From: Carnobacterium divergens DSM 20623
GTDB taxonomy: Bacteria > Bacillota > Bacilli > Lactobacillales > Carnobacteriaceae
DNA: 64,000 nt
Reading direction: 5' to 3'
NCBI RefSeq assembly: GCF_000744255.1
Contig: NZ_JQLO01000001.1
Span: 1,984,001 to 2,048,000, forward strand
The position numbers and the translations under genes are program-made. Positions 56,649 through 64,000 of this stretch are shown one piece after another (positions within the stretch are counted from its first letter, which is position 1; each line of letters starts with the position of its first letter). Under the pieces are notes generated by a model. It saw only the letters and a list, made by a program, of their open reading frames with translations. It searched no databases and was not told the DNA's origin.

Positions 56649-57185
56649 TTATTTACCTGTTTTACCTTCTTTACGACGAACGTGTTCTCCAACGTAACGA
56701 ATCCCTTTGCCTTTATAAGGCTCTGGAGGACGTACTCCGCGGATGTTAGCAGCTAATTCGCCAACGCGTTCTTTGTTAGCTCCTTTGATAATTACACTAG
56801 TATTTGAAGGAACTTCAACAGTAATTCCTTCTTCTGGTGTAAATTCAACTGGATGTGAGTAACCAACGTTCAATACAAGTTTTTTACCTTGTAATTGTGC
56901 ACGGTACCCAACCCCGATTAATTCTAAAGCTTTTTCAAATCCTTCTGTTACTCCGATAACCATGTTATTTAGGTTAGCGCGCATTGTTCCGTGTAAAGCA
57001 CGGTTTTCTTTATCGTCGTTTGGACGAGTAAAAGTAATTTCGTTACCTTCCACATGCATTGTAATGTTAGGGCTGAAAGAGCGAGTTAATTCACCTTTAG
57101 GTCCTTTAACAGTAATATCGTTACCATTTTCAGTAACAGTTACTCCTGCAGGAATTGTGATTGGTTTTTTACCAATACGGCTCAC
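56649..57185 (-). CDS. rplF: 50S ribosomal protein L6
   Basis: A 178-residue two-domain protein beginning [16 protein letters not shown] after the start and ending with the [16 protein letters not shown] region near the sarcin-ricin loop. The start is GTG at 57183-57185 preceded by AAGGAGG. It lies between rpsH and rplR. Confidence 0.97.
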   Translation of the reverse strand: MSRIGKKPITIPAGVTVTENGNDITVKGPKGELTRSFSPNITMHVEGNEITFTRPNDDKENRALHGTMRANLNNMVIGVTEGFEKALELIGVGYRAQLQGKKLVLNVGYSHPVEFTPEEGITVEVPSNTSVIIKGANKERVGELAANIRGVRPPEPYKGKGIRYVGEHVRRKEGKTGK

Positions 57186-57216
57186 AGCAATGCACCTCCT
57201 TGTTTAATCTTAAATA

Positions 57217-57615
57217 TTACCAAACGTAAGCGACGATTTCGCCACCAATGTTTTTAGCTCTTGCTTCTTTATCAGTGATAACACCTTCAGAAGTTGAAAC
57301 GATCGCAATTCCTAGTCCGTTAAGAACTTTAGGAACTTCACCAGTTTTAGCGTAAACACGTAAACCAGGTTTAGAAATACGTTTCAATCCAGTGATAACA
57401 CGTTCGTTGTTTTTTCCATATTTTAAGAAAACACGGATAACACCTTGTTTGTCATCTTCAATATACTCAACATCTTTAATAAAACCTTCACGTTTTAAAA
57501 TTTCAGCGATATCTTTTTTTATTCTTGAAGCAGGCAATTCTAGTGATTCGTGACGCACCATGTTGGCGTTACGAATGCGCGTTAGAAAATCTGCAATCGG
57601 ATCTGTCATGACCAT
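57217..57615 (-). CDS. rpsH: 30S ribosomal protein S8
   Basis: A 132-residue central-domain protein with the N-terminus [17 protein letters not shown] and the C-terminal [13 protein letters not shown] motif that binds helix 21 of 16S rRNA. In many bacteria S8 represses the spc operon. AGGAGG stands 11 nt before the ATG. Confidence 0.97.
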   Translation of the reverse strand: MVMTDPIADFLTRIRNANMVRHESLELPASRIKKDIAEILKREGFIKDVEYIEDDKQGVIRVFLKYGKNNERVITGLKRISKPGLRVYAKTGEVPKVLNGLGIAIVSTSEGVITDKEARAKNIGGEIVAYVW

Positions 57616-57648
57616 TGTACTTATTACCTCCTTTTTGCAAGTATCGTT

Positions 57649-57834
57649 TTACCAGCTTGCTTTCTTCACGCCGGGAATTTGTCCTTTATAGGCAAGTTCG
57701 CGGAAGCAAATACGGCAAAGTTTAAATTTACGATAAACTGAATGTGGACGACCGCAACGTTCGCAACGTGTGTATGCTTGTGTTGAGAATTTTGCAGGGC
57801 GTTTATTCTTAGCAATCATTGATTTTTTAGCCAC
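57649..57834 (-). CDS. rpsN: 30S ribosomal protein S14 type Z
   Basis: A 61-residue zinc-binding S14 with two C-x2-C pairs (CERC and CRIC) and the end [11 protein letters not shown]. This is the short (C+) form usual in Firmicutes. The start is GTG at 57832-57834 with AAAGGAGG upstream. Confidence 0.97.
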   Translation of the reverse strand: MAKKSMIAKNKRPAKFSTQAYTRCERCGRPHSVYRKFKLCRICFRELAYKGQIPGVKKASW

Positions 57835-57852
57835 GTAGTTCGCCTCCTTTTT

Positions 57853-58392
57853 TTATTTTTGGAATGGCATTCCAAGTTGTGTTAAAAGTTCGCGTGATTC
57901 TTCGTCTGTGTTTGCAGTTGTTACAATAACAATATCCATTCCGCGGACTTTGTCTACCATATCGTAGTCAACTTCTGGGAAGATTAATTGTTCTTTGATT
58001 CCTAACGTGTAGTTACCGCGTCCATCGAAAGCTTTTTTAGAAACTCCGTGGAAGTCACGTACACGAGGTAATGAAACTGAAACTAATTTGTCTAAGAATT
58101 CATACATTCTTTCGCCACGTAAAGTTACTTTAGTGCCGATTGGCATTCCTTCACGTAAACGGAATCCAGCGATTGATTTCTTAGCTTTAGTGATCAATGG
58201 TTTTTGACCAGAGATTACAGTTAATTCGTCAACAGCTTTGTCTAAGTTTTTAGCGTTTGAAACAGCATCACCCACACCCATGTTAATAACGATTTTATCA
58301 ACTTTAGGAGCTTGCATTACTGATTTGTAACTAAATTTTTCCATCATTGATGGAGTAATTTCTTTGATATATTTTTCTTTAAGGCGGTTCAT
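57853..58392 (-). CDS. rplE: 50S ribosomal protein L5
   Basis: A 179-residue 5S-rRNA-binding protein with [33 protein letters not shown] and the end [15 protein letters not shown] precedes the ATG. It lies between rplX and rpsN. Confidence 0.97.
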   Translation of the reverse strand: MNRLKEKYIKEITPSMMEKFSYKSVMQAPKVDKIVINMGVGDAVSNAKNLDKAVDELTVISGQKPLITKAKKSIAGFRLREGMPIGTKVTLRGERMYEFLDKLVSVSLPRVRDFHGVSKKAFDGRGNYTLGIKEQLIFPEVDYDMVDKVRGMDIVIVTTANTDEESRELLTQLGMPFQK

Positions 58393-58419
58393 GAAGTTAG
58401 TACCTCCTTCCTAATAGTA

Positions 58420-58731
58420 TTATTTATCTAGAACTTCACCGGTTTTTTTAGAAACACGTACTTTTTTGCCGTCTTCAACTTTAAAGCCAACACGAGTTGG
58501 TTCATTTGTTTTAGGGTCAATAAGCATTACGTTTGATACGTGGATAGGAGCTTCCGTTTCAAGAATTCCACCTTGTGGATTTGCTGAATTCGGTTTTTGA
58601 TGTTTTTTCATCATGTTGATTCCTTCAACGATCACGCGATCTTTTTTAGGGAAAGCTTTTAAAATTACGCCTTCTTTACCTTTGTCTTTACCAGTAATAA
58701 CTTTAACTTTGTCACCAGTTTTTACGATCAT
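58420..58731 (-). CDS. rplX: 50S ribosomal protein L24
   Basis: A 103-residue KOW-domain protein ([18 protein letters not shown]) that starts assembly of the large subunit. GAGGTG lies about 10 nt before the ATG. Confidence 0.97.
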   Translation of the reverse strand: MIVKTGDKVKVITGKDKGKEGVILKAFPKKDRVIVEGINMMKKHQKPNSANPQGGILETEAPIHVSNVMLIDPKTNEPTRVGFKVEDGKKVRVSKKTGEVLDK

Positions 58732-58766
58732 GTTTTTCTCGCACCTCCTTCATGGATGGTTGTATA

Positions 58767-59156
<390 letters not shown>

Positions 59157-59188
59157 TTAGAAATCTCTTTGTCTCATCAAAATTTGTT

Positions 59189-59455
59189 TTAGATAACTAC
59201 TGCTTCTTCAACAATTTCTACTAAACGGAAACGTTTTGTAGCTGATAATGGACGAGTTTCCATAATTTTTACGATATCTCCAGTTTTTGCAGCGTTATTT
59301 TCATCATGCGCTTTAAATTTCTTAGAGTATTTTACACGTTTACCATAGATGCCGTGTTTTTTATAAGTTGCAATTTCAACAACGATGGTTTTATCCATTT
59401 TGTCAGAAACAACACGTCCTTGGTAAACTTTACGTTGGTTACGTTCTTCACTCAT
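59189..59455 (-). CDS. rpsQ: 30S ribosomal protein S17
   Basis: An 88-residue OB-fold protein with [18 protein letters not shown] and a C-terminal segment ending in VEEAVVI. GGAGG lies 10 nt before the ATG. Confidence 0.97.
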   Translation of the reverse strand: MSEERNQRKVYQGRVVSDKMDKTIVVEIATYKKHGIYGKRVKYSKKFKAHDENNAAKTGDIVKIMETRPLSATKRFRLVEIVEEAVVI

Positions 59456-59488
59456 TTAGATGTGGCCTCCTTTGCTTACTAGTCTCAA

Positions 59489-59683
59489 CTATTTTTGTAA
59501 TTCACTTTGACGTAACGCAGTTTTAATGCGTGCAATCGATTTGCGAACTTCACTTAAGCGAGCAGTATTTTCTAATTGACCAGTCGCTAATTGGAATCGT
59601 AGATTGAATAATTCTTCTTTATATTCTTTCTCTTTTTCAACCATTTCAGCAGTGGATAACTCTTTAAGTTCATTAGCCTTCAT
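59489..59683 (-). CDS. rpmC: 50S ribosomal protein L29
   Basis: A 64-residue helical protein containing [18 protein letters not shown]. It lies beside the exit tunnel. The ATG at 59681-59683 has GGTGG 8 nt upstream and overlaps the rplP end by 11 nt; the longer reading to 59698 is rejected because it lacks a ribosome binding site. Confidence 0.96.
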   Translation of the reverse strand: MKANELKELSTAEMVEKEKEYKEELFNLRFQLATGQLENTARLSEVRKSIARIKTALRQSELQK

Positions 59684-60107
59684 TCGATTCACCACCAATT
59701 TCTTTACGTTTTACAATCTTAGTTTTAACTGGTAATTTGTGAGATGCTAAGCGTAATGCTTCGCGAGCCACTTCTTCTGATACGCCGTCAATTTCAAACA
59801 TGATCTTGCCGCGTTTTACTGGTGCTACCCAACCTTCAGGTGCTCCTTTACCAGAACCCATACGAACTCCGATTGCTTTTGCAGTATATGATTTATGAGG
59901 GAAGATTTTAATCCATACTTTCCCACCACGTTTCATATAACGAGTCATGGCAATACGGGCTGCTTCGATTTGACGGTTAGTAATCCAATGTGAATCTACA
60001 GCTTGTAAACCCCATTCACCAAAAGTTACTTCTTTTCCACCTTTTGCTTCACCACGCATTTTACCTCTAAACTCACGACGGTGTTTAACACGTTTAGGTA
60101 CTAACAT
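59673..60107 (-). CDS. rplP: 50S ribosomal protein L16
   Basis: A 144-residue protein with [24 protein letters not shown]-like segment [18 protein letters not shown] and [15 protein letters not shown]. It helps place the A-site tRNA. AGGAGG precedes the ATG, two bases behind rpsC. Confidence 0.97.
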   Translation of the reverse strand: MLVPKRVKHRREFRGKMRGEAKGGKEVTFGEWGLQAVDSHWITNRQIEAARIAMTRYMKRGGKVWIKIFPHKSYTAKAIGVRMGSGKGAPEGWVAPVKRGKIMFEIDGVSEEVAREALRLASHKLPVKTKIVKRKEIGGESNEG

Positions 60108-60109
60108 GA

Positions 60110-60766
60110 TTATTTCCCTCCTTTCTCAGCGTTCTTTTTTGTAGGAAGTACTTCTCCACGGTGAATCCAAACTTTAACGCCTAGTTTACCGTAAGTAGTG
60201 TCTGCTTCTTCCCATGCGTAATCGATATCGGCACGCAATGTATGAAGAGGTACAGTTCCTTCAGAATAGCTTTCCGCACGTGCGATGTCTGCTCCGTTTA
60301 AACGACCAGAAACTTGCGTTTTGATCCCTTTAGCGCCAGAACGCATTGTGCGTTGAATTGCTTGTTTTTGAGCACGACGAAATGCTACACGGTTTTCTAA
60401 TTGACGTGCAATTCCTTCGCCTACTAATTTAGCATCTAAATCAGGTTTTTTGATTTCAACGATGTTGATGTGAACTCGTTTACCTGTTAATTGGTTTAAG
60501 TTTTTACGTAACGATTCAACTTCAGAACCACCTTTACCGATAACCATTCCTGGTTTAGCAGTGTGTACTGATACGTTTACGCGGTTAGCGGCACGTTCAA
60601 TCTCAACGGTTGAAACAGCTGCATCGCTTAGGTTTTTAGCAATGTATTTACGGATACGTAAATCTTCGTGTAAATAGTTAGCATACTCTTTTTCTGCATA
60701 CCATTTAGCATCCCAATCACGGATAACGCCAACACGCAAACCTATTGGATTAATTTTTTGACCCAC
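60110..60766 (-). CDS. rpsC: 30S ribosomal protein S3
   Basis: A 218-residue protein with the KH domain ([18 protein letters not shown]) and a C-terminal S3 domain. It forms part of the mRNA entry tunnel. The start is GTG at 60764-60766 with GGAGG 8 nt upstream, inside the rplV stop region. Confidence 0.97.
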   Translation of the reverse strand: MGQKINPIGLRVGVIRDWDAKWYAEKEYANYLHEDLRIRKYIAKNLSDAAVSTVEIERAANRVNVSVHTAKPGMVIGKGGSEVESLRKNLNQLTGKRVHINIVEIKKPDLDAKLVGEGIARQLENRVAFRRAQKQAIQRTMRSGAKGIKTQVSGRLNGADIARAESYSEGTVPLHTLRADIDYAWEEADTTYGKLGVKVWIHRGEVLPTKKNAEKGGK

Positions 60767-60769
60767 TGA

Positions 60770-61126
60770 TTACCCCTCCTTTTTTTCTGATACCACGATT
60801 GTAATGTGGCTTGTACGTTTCATAATTGGTGAAGCTGAACCTTTTGCACGTGGACGGAAGCGTTTCATTGTTGGTCCTTCGTTTGCATAAGCTTCGCTAA
60901 TCACTAAGTTTTCTACGTCTAAATCGTAGTTGTGTTCTGCATTAGCTACTGCTGACATTAGTACTTTCTCAACAGGTACTGAAGCACCATTTGGAGTGAA
61001 TTTCAAGATTGAAATTGCTTCTCCTATGCTTTTTCCTCTGATAAGATCGATAACTAAACGAACTTTTCGAGCTGAAATGCGAACAGTATTTGCAGTTGCT
61101 TTAGCTGCTGTAATTTGTTCTGACAT
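60770..61126 (-). CDS. rplV: 50S ribosomal protein L22
   Basis: A 118-residue protein with [18 protein letters not shown] and the tunnel-lining loop containing [14 protein letters not shown], the site of macrolide-resistance mutations in other species. GGAGG precedes the ATG. Confidence 0.97.
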   Translation of the reverse strand: MSEQITAAKATANTVRISARKVRLVIDLIRGKSIGEAISILKFTPNGASVPVEKVLMSAVANAEHNYDLDVENLVISEAYANEGPTMKRFRPRAKGSASPIMKRTSHITIVVSEKKEG

Positions 61127-61146
61127 GAGTAATCCTCCCCTCGATA

Positions 61147-61425
61147 TTAACGTCTAGTTTTTTTGTCATCCGCAGCATGTCCGCGGTATGTTCTTGTTGG
61201 TGCAAATTCACCTAGTTTGTGGCCTACCATATCTTCTTGAATATATACTGGCACATGTTTACGTCCATCATATACTGCAATAGTGTATCCAACAAAGCTT
61301 GGAAAAATTGTTGAACGGCGTGACCAAGTTTTAACAACGTGTTTTTTTTCACTTTCAGCGAGAGCATCCATTTTTTTCATTAGGTGCTCATCAATAAAAG
61401 GTCCTTTTTTTAAACTACGTCCCAT
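61147..61425 (-). CDS. rpsS: 30S ribosomal protein S19
   Basis: A 92-residue protein beginning [19 protein letters not shown] and ending [11 protein letters not shown]. The ATG at 61423-61425 has AAGGAGG upstream; the longer reading to 61476 lacks one. Confidence 0.97.
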   Translation of the reverse strand: MGRSLKKGPFIDEHLMKKMDALAESEKKHVVKTWSRRSTIFPSFVGYTIAVYDGRKHVPVYIQEDMVGHKLGEFAPTRTYRGHAADDKKTRR

Positions 61426-61481
61426 GGTTGAACCTCCTTCTATTCGGTTGCTAACTGGCTTGTCGCCAGTTAACATTATTT

Positions 61482-62315
61482 TTATTTAGTTTTACGACGA
61501 CGAACGATAAATTTATCTGATTTAGCTTTTTTGTTACGAGTTTTGTAACCAAGAGCTGGTTGACCCCAAGGAGAAACTGGAGCTTTACGTCCGATTGGAG
61601 CTTTACCTTCACCACCACCGTGTGGGTGATCGTTAGGGTTCATTACAGATCCACGAACTGTAGGACGTTTGCCCATCCAACGTGAACGACCTGCTTTACC
61701 AATATTGATTAGTTCATGTTGTTCGTTACCAACAGAACCGATTGTTGCACGGCATGTTGCTAAGATCATGCGAACTTCACCAGAGTTTAAGCGAACTAAT
61801 ACGTATTTGCCTTCTTTACCAAGTACTTGAGCACTTGTTCCAGCTGAACGAACTAATTGTCCACCTTTACCAGGTTTCATTTCAATATTGTGGATAACAG
61901 TACCTACTGGAATATTTTCCAATGGCAATGCGTTTCCGATTTTGATATCTGCGTCTTTACCAGAGAAGACACGTTGACCTACTTCAATTCCTTTTGGTGC
62001 AATGATATAAGTTTTAATACCATCAGTATAGTGAATTAGGGCAATGTTAGCTGAACGGTTTGGATCATATTCAACTGTTTTTACGATACCAGCGATATCG
62101 TCTTTGTTACGTTTGAAGTCAATCACACGGTATTGGCGTTTGTGACCACCACCATGATGACGAACAGTAATTCTACCATTATTGTTACGGCCAGCAGTTT
62201 TTTTAGTTGATTCTAACAAAGTCTTTTCAGGCGTTGTTGAAGTGATTTCAGCGAAATCTGAACCAGTCATATTACGACGACCGTTTGTGGTAGGTTTATA
62301 CTTTCTAATTCCCAA
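61482..62315 (-). CDS. rplB: 50S ribosomal protein L2
   Basis: A 277-residue protein at the peptidyl-transferase centre, with [19 protein letters not shown], the conserved HPHGGGEG loop and the end [10 protein letters not shown]. The start is TTG at 62313-62315 with GGAGG 8 nt upstream. It lies between rplW and rpsS. Confidence 0.97.
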   Translation of the reverse strand: MGIRKYKPTTNGRRNMTGSDFAEITSTTPEKTLLESTKKTAGRNNNGRITVRHHGGGHKRQYRVIDFKRNKDDIAGIVKTVEYDPNRSANIALIHYTDGIKTYIIAPKGIEVGQRVFSGKDADIKIGNALPLENIPVGTVIHNIEMKPGKGGQLVRSAGTSAQVLGKEGKYVLVRLNSGEVRMILATCRATIGSVGNEQHELINIGKAGRSRWMGKRPTVRGSVMNPNDHPHGGGEGKAPIGRKAPVSPWGQPALGYKTRNKKAKSDKFIVRRRKTK

Positions 62316-62352
62316 GTGTTTTCCCTCCCGATATTTATTTTTAAGCTTTTAA

Positions 62353-62637
62353 TTAAGCTTCAAAAAATTGAATTTCTTTAGATTCAGCTGTTAAAGTTAC
62401 GATAGCTTTACGACGTTTTTTAGTGTATCCAGCGTATTTACCCATACGTTTTAATTTCCCACGTACATTCATGATATTTACGTTTTCAACTTTAACATCG
62501 AAAATTTCTTCAACTGCTTGTTTTACTAACGTTTTATTAGCGCGAACATCTACTTCGAAAGTGTATTTCTTGTCATCTGTAACAAGCATTGATTTCTCAG
62601 TGATGATTGGGCGTAAAATTATGTCACGTACATTCAT
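62353..62637 (-). CDS. rplW: 50S ribosomal protein L23
   Basis: A 94-residue protein at the exit tunnel that docks trigger factor and SRP. It contains [11 protein letters not shown] and [26 protein letters not shown] lies 10 nt before the ATG, which overlaps the rplD stop by one base. Confidence 0.97.
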   Translation of the reverse strand: MNVRDIILRPIITEKSMLVTDDKKYTFEVDVRANKTLVKQAVEEIFDVKVENVNIMNVRGKLKRMGKYAGYTKKRRKAIVTLTAESKEIQFFEA

Positions 62638-63260
62638 TATTGAAGAGCCTCCTCTACCTTAGTAAGAGCAGTCTGTGTTAAAATCATTTTTTTGTTTGAA
62701 ACAACATCTAGTACAGTAACGTTGTCATGAGCTACTACTGTAACTCCTGGAATGTTACGTGCTGATAATGTTGCAAAGTCGTTAGTGTCTTCAACAACAA
62801 CTAATACTTTTGAATCAACGTTAAGATTTTTTAACACTTGTGCAAATTCTTTTGTTTTTGGTGCATCAAAGTTCAATGCGTCAACAACGATTAGGTCTTG
62901 TTCTGCTACTTTAGTAGAAAGAACAGATTTAATCGCTAAACGACGAACTTTTTTAGGAAGTTTATAGCTGTATGAACGAGGTGTTGGTCCGAAGACAACG
63001 CCACCGCCACGCCATTGTGGAGATCTGATTGACCCTTGACGAGCACGACCAGTTCCTTTTTGACGCCATGGTTTACGTCCACCACCGCGGACAGCACTAC
63101 GGTTTTTAACCGAGTGATTTCCTTGTCTTAATGAAGCGCGTTGCATGATGATTGCATCAAAAACAACGTTTTCGTTTGGTTCGATACCGAAAATTGCGTC
63201 GTTTAAAGTAACTTCGCCGTTTTGTGTACCGTCTTGCTTAAATAATGCTACATTAGCCAT
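62637..63260 (-). CDS. rplD: 50S ribosomal protein L4
   Basis: A 207-residue tunnel protein with [19 protein letters not shown] and [16 protein letters not shown] in its extended loop. In some bacteria L4 represses the S10 operon. AGGAGG lies 9 nt before the ATG. It is coupled to rplW. Confidence 0.97.
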   Translation of the reverse strand: MANVALFKQDGTQNGEVTLNDAIFGIEPNENVVFDAIIMQRASLRQGNHSVKNRSAVRGGGRKPWRQKGTGRARQGSIRSPQWRGGGVVFGPTPRSYSYKLPKKVRRLAIKSVLSTKVAEQDLIVVDALNFDAPKTKEFAQVLKNLNVDSKVLVVVEDTNDFATLSARNIPGVTVVAHDNVTVLDVVSNKKMILTQTALTKVEEALQ

Positions 63261-63285
63261 TCCTTAGTTCCTCCTCTCTTCTCTA

Positions 63286-63921
63286 TTATTTAGCTGCTGA
63301 TTTAAGAGCAGTTCTGATTTGGATTAACGATTTTTTAGCTCCAGGAACATTACCTTTAATTAAGATAACATTTTTTTCTACGTCAACACGGACGATTTCA
63401 AGGTTTTGAATCGTAATACGATTTCCACCCATACGACCTGGTAATAATTTACGTTTAAATACTCTATTAGGAGCAACTGGACCCATTGAACCAGGACGAC
63501 GATGGTAACGAGAACCGTGGGCCATTGGGCCGCGGCTTTGTCCGTGACGTTTGATAACGCCTTGGAAACCTTTACCTTTAGAAGTCCCTGTGACATCAAC
63601 GATGTCTCCTGCTTCAAATACATCAACTTTAATTTCTTGTCCTACTTCGTATTCTCCAAGCTCTACATCGTTAAATTCACGAATGAAGCGCTTAGGAGTA
63701 GCATTTGCTTTTGCTACATGACCTTTAGCAGGTTTGTTTGACAATACTTCACGTTTATCTTGGTAACCCACTTGAACTGCTTCGTATCCATCGTTTTCCA
63801 TTGTTTTTAATTGTAAAACAACGTTTGGAGTAGATTCGATTACTGTTACTGGGATTAATTCACCATTTTCAGTGAAGACTTGCGTCATTCCTACTTTTCT
63901 TCCTAAGATTCCTTTGGTCAT
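63286..63921 (-). CDS. rplC: 50S ribosomal protein L3
   Basis: A 211-residue protein beginning [20 protein letters not shown], with the [20 protein letters not shown] loop that reaches the peptidyl-transferase centre. GGAGG precedes the ATG. It is the second gene of the S10 operon. Confidence 0.97.
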   Translation of the reverse strand: MTKGILGRKVGMTQVFTENGELIPVTVIESTPNVVLQLKTMENDGYEAVQVGYQDKREVLSNKPAKGHVAKANATPKRFIREFNDVELGEYEVGQEIKVDVFEAGDIVDVTGTSKGKGFQGVIKRHGQSRGPMAHGSRYHRRPGSMGPVAPNRVFKRKLLPGRMGGNRITIQNLEIVRVDVEKNVILIKGNVPGAKKSLIQIRTALKSAAK

Positions 63922-63969
63922 GAGTACACCTCCATTATAATTAGTTTAGTTTTTTTGTCTTGCGGGGTA

Positions 63970-64000
63970 TTACAGTTTAATTTCGATGTCTACGCCACTT
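63970..64000 (-). CDS. rpsJ: 30S ribosomal protein S10, C-terminal end only
   Basis: The last codons before the window edge read SGVDIEIKL and a stop on the minus strand, the usual S10 C-terminus. The rest of the gene lies beyond base 64000. It should head the S10 operon. Confidence 0.85.
   Translation of the reverse strand, partial: SGVDIEIKL

Overview
The window is AT-rich bacterial chromosome from a Gram-positive lactic acid bacterium. Strong Shine-Dalgarno sites, frequent GTG/TTG starts, Mga-type regulators, an LPxTG surface protein, EcfA1-EcfA2-EcfT next to truA, and the S10-spc-alpha ribosomal cluster all point to Lactobacillales. My best guess is Carnobacterium or a close relative; this is inferred from protein resemblance and was not tested by any search.

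Layout. 1-8.7 kb: a heterodimeric ABC exporter pair (the second gene runs off the window), two convergent Mga-like regulators with a small coupled ORF, an AraC regulator and a CLC-type anion transporter. 8.8-12.9 kb: small unknown genes, a permuted-papain-like protein and a copper efflux operon (copZ-copA) with CopY-type operators. 13.0-17.0 kb: the class Ib ribonucleotide reductase operon nrdHIEF with two NrdR-like boxes. 17.2-28.3 kb: two lipoproteins flanking a 3418-residue cell-wall-anchored protein built of about 18 alternating DUF11-like modules. 28.8-33.0 kb: a LacI-GH13 glucosidase-PTS IIBC alpha-glucoside operon. 33.1-38.5 kb: a MarR-acetyltransferase-B3/4 operon, a tRNA-dihydrouridine synthase, two tiny ORFs, and an ArsR gene paired with a divergent CLC-like channel.

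38.9-42.5 kb is a 3.55-kb genomic island. It is bounded by a 52-bp perfect direct repeat of the 3' end of rpsI (ribosomal protein S9). It carries a tyrosine integrase with a frameshifted N-terminus, a frameshifted unknown gene, and an intact AIPR-type (abortive phage resistance) protein with a nuclease-like N-terminus. It looks like a decayed integrative element fixed in the chromosome with its putative defence cargo still intact. This is the most distinctive feature of the window.

42.5-64 kb is the conserved core on the minus strand: rpsI, rplM, an acetyltransferase, truA, ecfT-A2-A1, an M20D peptidase with a transporter, then rplQ-rpoA-rpsK-rpsM-rpmJ-infA-adk-secY back through the spc and S10 operons to the last codons of rpsJ. 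rpmJ and rpmD are short genes found by reading the sequence directly. Many starts were moved from the longest ORF to codons with a well-spaced ribosome binding site.
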